Positions 59,874-64,000 of a stretch of 64,000 nucleotides of DNA are shown here, one piece after another; positions within the stretch are counted from its first letter, which is position 1, and every line of letters begins with the position of its first letter. The stretch lies in NCBI GenBank assembly GCA_036250225.1, contig JAPZLL010000007.1, positions 620,001 to 684,000 on the forward strand, given 5' to 3'. The notes beneath the pieces are model-generated. The model saw nothing but the letters and a program-made list of their open reading frames with translations, was not told where the DNA came from and searched no databases. Source of the stretch: Cercophora sp. LCS_1. Lineage: Eukaryota; Ascomycota; Sordariomycetes; Sordariales; Lasiosphaeriaceae. The translations under genes and the position numbers were made by a program.

Positions 59874-61523
59874 CTAATCTTCCCTCGCCGAATCCGAGTC
59901 ATAACTTAACCTTCCCCTGACCAAATCGACCTCTCTTGGGTTTGCGAGCGGGCTGCGCGTCACGACTTTGTGGACGATGTAGATGATGATAAACAGGAAC
60001 AGGCTGATGTATGCGGCAAAGAAGTCGGCTACCTTCCACGGCATGAAGCACGTGAAGCCCTGAGTAAGGGCGACAATGATGTTGAGAACCAGGCCGTAGA
60101 TGGCAGTATACGGCTGCCATGGCGAGCGGTACGGCATGTCATCGCGCGACACGCCCTGCGCCTTCATGGCTCTCATGAAACCCAGGAAAGATAGGCAAGT
60201 GCTTGCCCATGTGATGAGTCCGGCAACACCGCTGATATTGAGGAACCAGGTGAAGACCTCGCCGCCGCCCGAGGATAGGTTGAGGAAACCCAAAAGACCA
60301 AAGGCGGACGTGACGGCGACGGCGGCGTACGGAATACCCCATTTGTTCGTCTTTTTGAAGAGAGCGGGGGCTTGGCCCTCGTCCGCCAGGGCCACAAGGA
60401 TACGGCTGCCGGAGTAGACATTCGAGTTGGCGGCTGAGAGAACAGCTGTCAGCAGGACGGCGTTGATGATGTCCGGGAGAACCTTGACACCGGCACGGAC
60501 GGCGGCGATGACGAGGGGTGAGGCCGAGGCGTTAGAGGCCTCGGTGAGAAGCGAGGGGTCGTCGGAGCGGACAATCATCGACATGAGGAAGATGGAGATG
60601 ACGAAAAGCGACATAATACCCCAGAAGGTCGTCCGGATTGCCCTGGGCACTGTCTTCCTGGGGTCGCGAGCCTCGCCAGCGCCCACACCAACCAGCTCAG
60701 CGCCTTGGTAGGCGAAAGATGCCTGAATAAGGACGGCCCAGAAGCCAACGAACTTGCCAGCCGAGCCTTCCTGCACGTACTCCCTGAAGGGGCCTGGGTC
60801 AGACCAGTATTTGAAGCCGATTACGCCCTCATCGCCGACACCGCCAGCGACACAGATGGCAAAGATGATGAAGCCGATGATGGTGATGACCTTCAGACTG
60901 GATAGCCACATCTCCAACTCGCCATACCACCGGACCGGGAGATAATTGATCAGCGTGAAGACAACCCAGAAGATGGCGATGACAATGCCGATATTGAAGT
61001 CTTCATCCCAGTACTGTATAATCAAGCCAGCCGCAGTCAGCGAAAGCGCATACGTAATGGACCCTATTCACGTCAGTCCTCAGTCCTCCACGTTTGCGCG
61101 AAACAACTCACAGCTGAACCAGTATAACCACCCCATCGCAAAGCCAAGCGACGGATCAACAAACCTCGTCGCATACGACGAGAAGGCGCCGGCCGTTGGG
61201 AAGTAGGTCGCCATCTCGCCCAAGCTAACCATGACCGACCATAATATCGTCCCGACAAAGATGTACGAGATCAAACATCCCACCGGTCCAGCCTTGGAAA
61301 GCGCCGTCCCGCTCCCCAGAAAGAACCCCGTTCCGATCGTCCCTCCGATGGCGATGAAGTTCAGATGCCTTCCAGACAGACCTCTCTGGAGTTGCGCATC
61401 ACCAGTAACAGTGGCCGAGTCCGGCGACGCCGCTAGTTCCCTTTCGTGGTTCTTCTCATCCTCGCTGTGGCTCTGGTCTTTCTCCTCCTTTTCACCCGCA
61501 GCGCCGTACAAGCCGTCCGCCAT
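59874..61523 (-). CDS. Amino-acid permease (APC/YAT family)
   Basis: Model: complement(59874..61063, 61112..61523), 533 aa, with a 48-bp intron (GTGAGT...AATAG) that restores WFSWSITYALSLTAAGL. The sequence has about twelve membrane segments, beginning with LSGRHLNFIAIGGTIGTGFF at about 48-67, the signature of fungal amino-acid permeases of the Gap1/Can1 type. Later motifs include QGAELVGVGAGEARDPRKTV and LAANSNVYSGSRIL-type sequence (written AANSNVYSGSRILVAL here). The N-terminus is a charged cytosolic tail of about 45 residues and the C-terminus is short and polar. Proteins of this family import amino acids with protons at the plasma membrane. The substrate range cannot be read from sequence. 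The ATG at 61523 is used rather than an in-frame GTG three bases before it. Its 3' end converges on rvt, 223 bp away. Confidence 0.92.
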
Positions 61524-62556
61524 CACACCCTAGTTCGCCGTCTTCGTTTCGTCCGATGTTGGAAAGCTGTCGATGGGGTAGACGTCAAAACAAGGGACGC
61601 CCCTCTCCTCGTGGGAACAGGTTGAAAAAACTAGGGGCAACACGAATGGATATCCCAACGGATCACCGTCGTACAAAGCGACCACACACGAAAATGCGAA
61701 CGCTGAATGCGAGGTGCCGCCGTTTTTAGAAGGAGTGTAATATCCGCGCGAGGAAGGTAGTAGACTTGACGACGGGTCACGCTCCGCTCCGGCACGGGAG
61801 GAGAGAAAAATATTTCAAAGCCCAAGGCCCAGAACTTCACGCCGGGGAGCCAAGGACAAATAAAAGGGGGGCCGGACCCGGGGACTCGGGGAGGCTGCGC
61901 GATCGCGGACCTCGCTTTTGCGGAGAGGGTTTGGTGATCTTGGTCGAGTGAGAGCTCAAAAACAACAATGTTGTGCGTGTGCAAAAACCGGAACAAGCAT
62001 GCACCCCGAACTTTTAAAAAAAAGCCGTTGACGGATCTTGGGGATTGCCGGTGGTGGAGCTTAAATAAAAAACCCTACTTTTTGCTTGCTCTGCTAGGTA
62101 GACTGTTCCTTCACCGGATTGCGAGCTGGTGGACCCCCCACCTGCATGACCTGCCCATCTCAAGTGCTCAGGAACATCCCGGGTGGCGATTCTTGTGAGC
62201 GGAATCCTCCTGCGATCAAGGTATCCGTCGAAAAATTTTCACCCACCACCGGGTTCGCCGTAGTGTCCGTCCAGCGACGGATGATCACCTCTTTTGAATG
62301 CCGAAAGGAGGCCCGCGACGCAAAGTGATTTCACACGTCGTTTCTCTCATTCGCTGTCACCACCTCTAATGTTCCTGCGCCCATCACACCACCATCACGA
62401 CGTAAACACCCCCTTTTCGGATACCAAGTCGCGACAGTAACGTGCTAAACCCCCACGCGATCACCAAAAAGTACGACGTCACATCGCATTGCGTACTACA
62501 TTATTGTAATCGATATCTCGTTATCATACAAGCCGCATATCGCTTGAAACTCAAAA
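61524..62556. other. Intergenic region upstream of the permease gene
   Basis: About 1 kb between two minus-strand transporter genes. It should hold the permease promoter (near 61530-62000) and the 3' end of the sugar transporter. No ORF or repeat of note was seen. Confidence 0.5.
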
Positions 62557-64000
62557 TTATACCCGCTCTTCGACCTTGACGTTTCCCGTCTCGTCGCTGC
62601 TCTTGATGTTCACCCTCTCCTTCTCGCGCATAACCCAGCTTCGGCTTTGCCTTGGGTTCACTCTCTCCAAATACATGGTGTCGATCTCTTCCAACCCGCG
62701 ATCCTTACTCTCGATCACCATGAAGTAAACAATTACCACCAGCGCGGCGCAGCAGAACGCAAACACCAGACCGTAGAGGTAGTCGATCGAGTCCGTGATG
62801 AAACGTGTGAAGAAAGAAAGCATGAAGTTCCAGAACCAGTTGCTTGCCGTCGCAAACGCCATGGCAGGCGCGCGGTACTTGGCAGGATACAGCTCTGCAA
62901 CAACAGCCCAAACCAGCGGTCCCCACGTCGTCGCGAAGGCGGCGATGAAGATGCATGAGAAGGCAATCAGCACGGCGCCAGCAGACTCCGAGTTGGCGGG
63001 GTTCTCGAGGTCGAGCGCAAAGTGGCCGACGAACGAGTAGACCAAGAAGCACATCATCATGACGAGAGCGCCCGTGATCAAGGCACGTCGGCGACCGCAG
63101 TACTTGACGACTGCAAGGCCCCCGAAAGTGCAGACGACGTTGACCGAGCCCAGGATGATTTGCGTGACGTACGAGTCCGAAATACCCGTGGACCTGAAGA
63201 TGGTGGTGCCGTAGTAGAAGAAGAAGTTGACACCCGTGAGCTGCTGACCGGACTGGAGGAGTATACCCAGGATGGTGCGGTACAGCATGCGGTCGTTGCG
63301 GAAAAAGATCTGGTACCACCTGGTGTCGGCGCCAGCGCGTTCCTCCTCCAGCTTCTCGCGGATATCGGCAATCTGAATGTTGACCGACTCGTGATTCTTG
63401 TCAACGCCCGCAAGAGACGCAATGGTCTCGCGGGCTCGCTCTTCCTGGCCATTGCGGTAATCGTACCGAGGGGATTCGGGGAGGGCCCAGATGCCAGCGC
63501 CGAGGATAATGGCCCAGGCGAACGAGATGCCGATGGTGATACGCCACGAGGCCGAGTTAGTCTTGGAATGTGTGCCATAGTTGACCATCTCGGACGTCCA
63601 AATGCCAAGCGTGATGAACAGTTGGTAGCACGAGATGAGCAGGCCTCGGATAATCGCAGGGGACGACTCGCCCTGGTACATGGGCACAACCACTGAGAGA
63701 GCGCCCATACCCATACCAGTCACAGCGCGACCACCGGTGAACTGACCCCAGTGATTCTTGGAAGAGATCTCGATGATGGTGCCGATGCAACTAAAGAGTG
63801 CCGAGACGCTAATCGCTTTACGACGGCCAAGGGAGTCGGCGATGTGACCGGCCACTAGAGATCCGACGAGAGCGCCGGCGGGAAGGAGACCAACCATGGC
63901 GCCCTGACGGGCTGCTCCGAATGTGTAGTTGCCGTGCCCGTCATGCTGGCCGAATCTCCGGGCAAAGTCTTCCATGTCGAAGAAGCCGGATATTTGACCG
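62557..64000 (-). CDS. MFS sugar transporter (partial, 5' end outside the window)
   Basis: The frame runs from a stop at 62557-62559 to the window edge at 64000 and stays open there, so the N-terminus is missing. The visible part (480 codons) starts with GQISGFFDMEDFARRFG, as in fungal hexose transporters. It carries DSLGRRKAI in the loop after TM2, GRAVTGMGMGALSVVVPMYQ, the PESPRY motif after TM6, QQLTGVNFFFYYG in TM7 and the PAKYRA motif of the second half. This pattern places it in the major facilitator sugar/H+ symporter family at the plasma membrane. Substrate specificity is unknown. The first ATG in the window, at 63975, is internal and not the start. The C-terminal tail is charged (MREKERVNIKSSDETG). 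Confidence 0.92.
   Translation of the reverse strand, partial: GQISGFFDMEDFARRFGQHDGHGNYTFGAARQGAMVGLLPAGALVGSLVAGHIADSLGRRKAISVSALFSCIGTIIEISSKNHWGQFTGGRAVTGMGMGALSVVVPMYQGESSPAIIRGLLISCYQLFITLGIWTSEMVNYGTHSKTNSASWRITIGISFAWAIILGAGIWALPESPRYDYRNGQEERARETIASLAGVDKNHESVNIQIADIREKLEEERAGADTRWYQIFFRNDRMLYRTILGILLQSGQQLTGVNFFFYYGTTIFRSTGISDSYVTQIILGSVNVVCTFGGLAVVKYCGRRRALITGALVMMMCFLVYSFVGHFALDLENPANSESAGAVLIAFSCIFIAAFATTWGPLVWAVVAELYPAKYRAPAMAFATASNWFWNFMLSFFTRFITDSIDYLYGLVFAFCCAALVVIVYFMVIESKDRGLEEIDTMYLERVNPRQSRSWVMREKERVNIKSSDETGNVKVEERV

Noticed and set aside
1..64000. CRISPR arrays, 5S rRNA and other tRNA genes
   Set aside because: I looked for regular short direct repeats with spacers, the fungal 5S sequence and further B-box motifs. 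Only the single tRNA-Ser gene was found.

Overview
The window reads as a gene-dense piece of nuclear chromosome from a filamentous ascomycete, most likely a Sordariomycete and plausibly a Sordariales species. The evidence is GC-rich coding sequence, short introns (41-87 bp) with GT-AG borders and one GC-AG border, a five-domain AROM polypeptide, a Rat1 carrying a CCHC knuckle, and an rvt gene. The species assignment is inference. No CRISPR array, IS element, phage or bacterial operon was seen. Genes lie on both strands and are monocistronic.

Layout. 1-232: tail of an unidentified basic protein. 347-656: a three-copy degenerate repeat. 779-3861 (-): a protein with two zinc-finger modules. 4326-4603: a tiny 70-aa gene. 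6041-7460: an F-box protein. 8423-10707: the class II histone deacetylase Hda1. 11824-15596: an acidic ORF followed in the same frame by an RS-rich ORF, possibly one gene broken by a TAG. 16014-18388: an OPT-family transporter with a 9-nt exon. 18586-20288 (-): a PRMT3-type arginine methyltransferase. 20671-23627 (-): the Uso1/p115 vesicle tether. 23830-24270: an AT-rich island. 24746-27980: the Rat1 5'-3' exonuclease. 29152-37549: a neurofibromin/Ira-type RasGAP. 39826-41874 (-): an Rpn4-like C2H2 transcription factor. 41875-49969: an 8-kb gene-poor stretch with homopolymer tracts, one of 40 T. 49970-50071: tRNA-Ser(GCU) with a 21-nt intron. 50482-55232 (-): AROM. 56754-59650: rvt, a cellular reverse-transcriptase-related gene. 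59874-61523 (-): amino-acid permease. 62557-64000 (-): sugar transporter, cut by the window edge.

Most genes are housekeeping: chromatin (Hda1), RNA decay and transcription termination (Rat1), protein methylation, secretory traffic, Ras signalling, proteasome-gene control, aromatic amino-acid synthesis and nutrient uptake. I see no biosynthetic cluster or defence island. The most unusual gene is rvt, a single-copy reverse-transcriptase homologue with its catalytic aspartates intact and no sign of a mobile element around it. Gene models were built by hand from reading frames and splice sites, and every multi-exon CDS length was checked to be a multiple of three.
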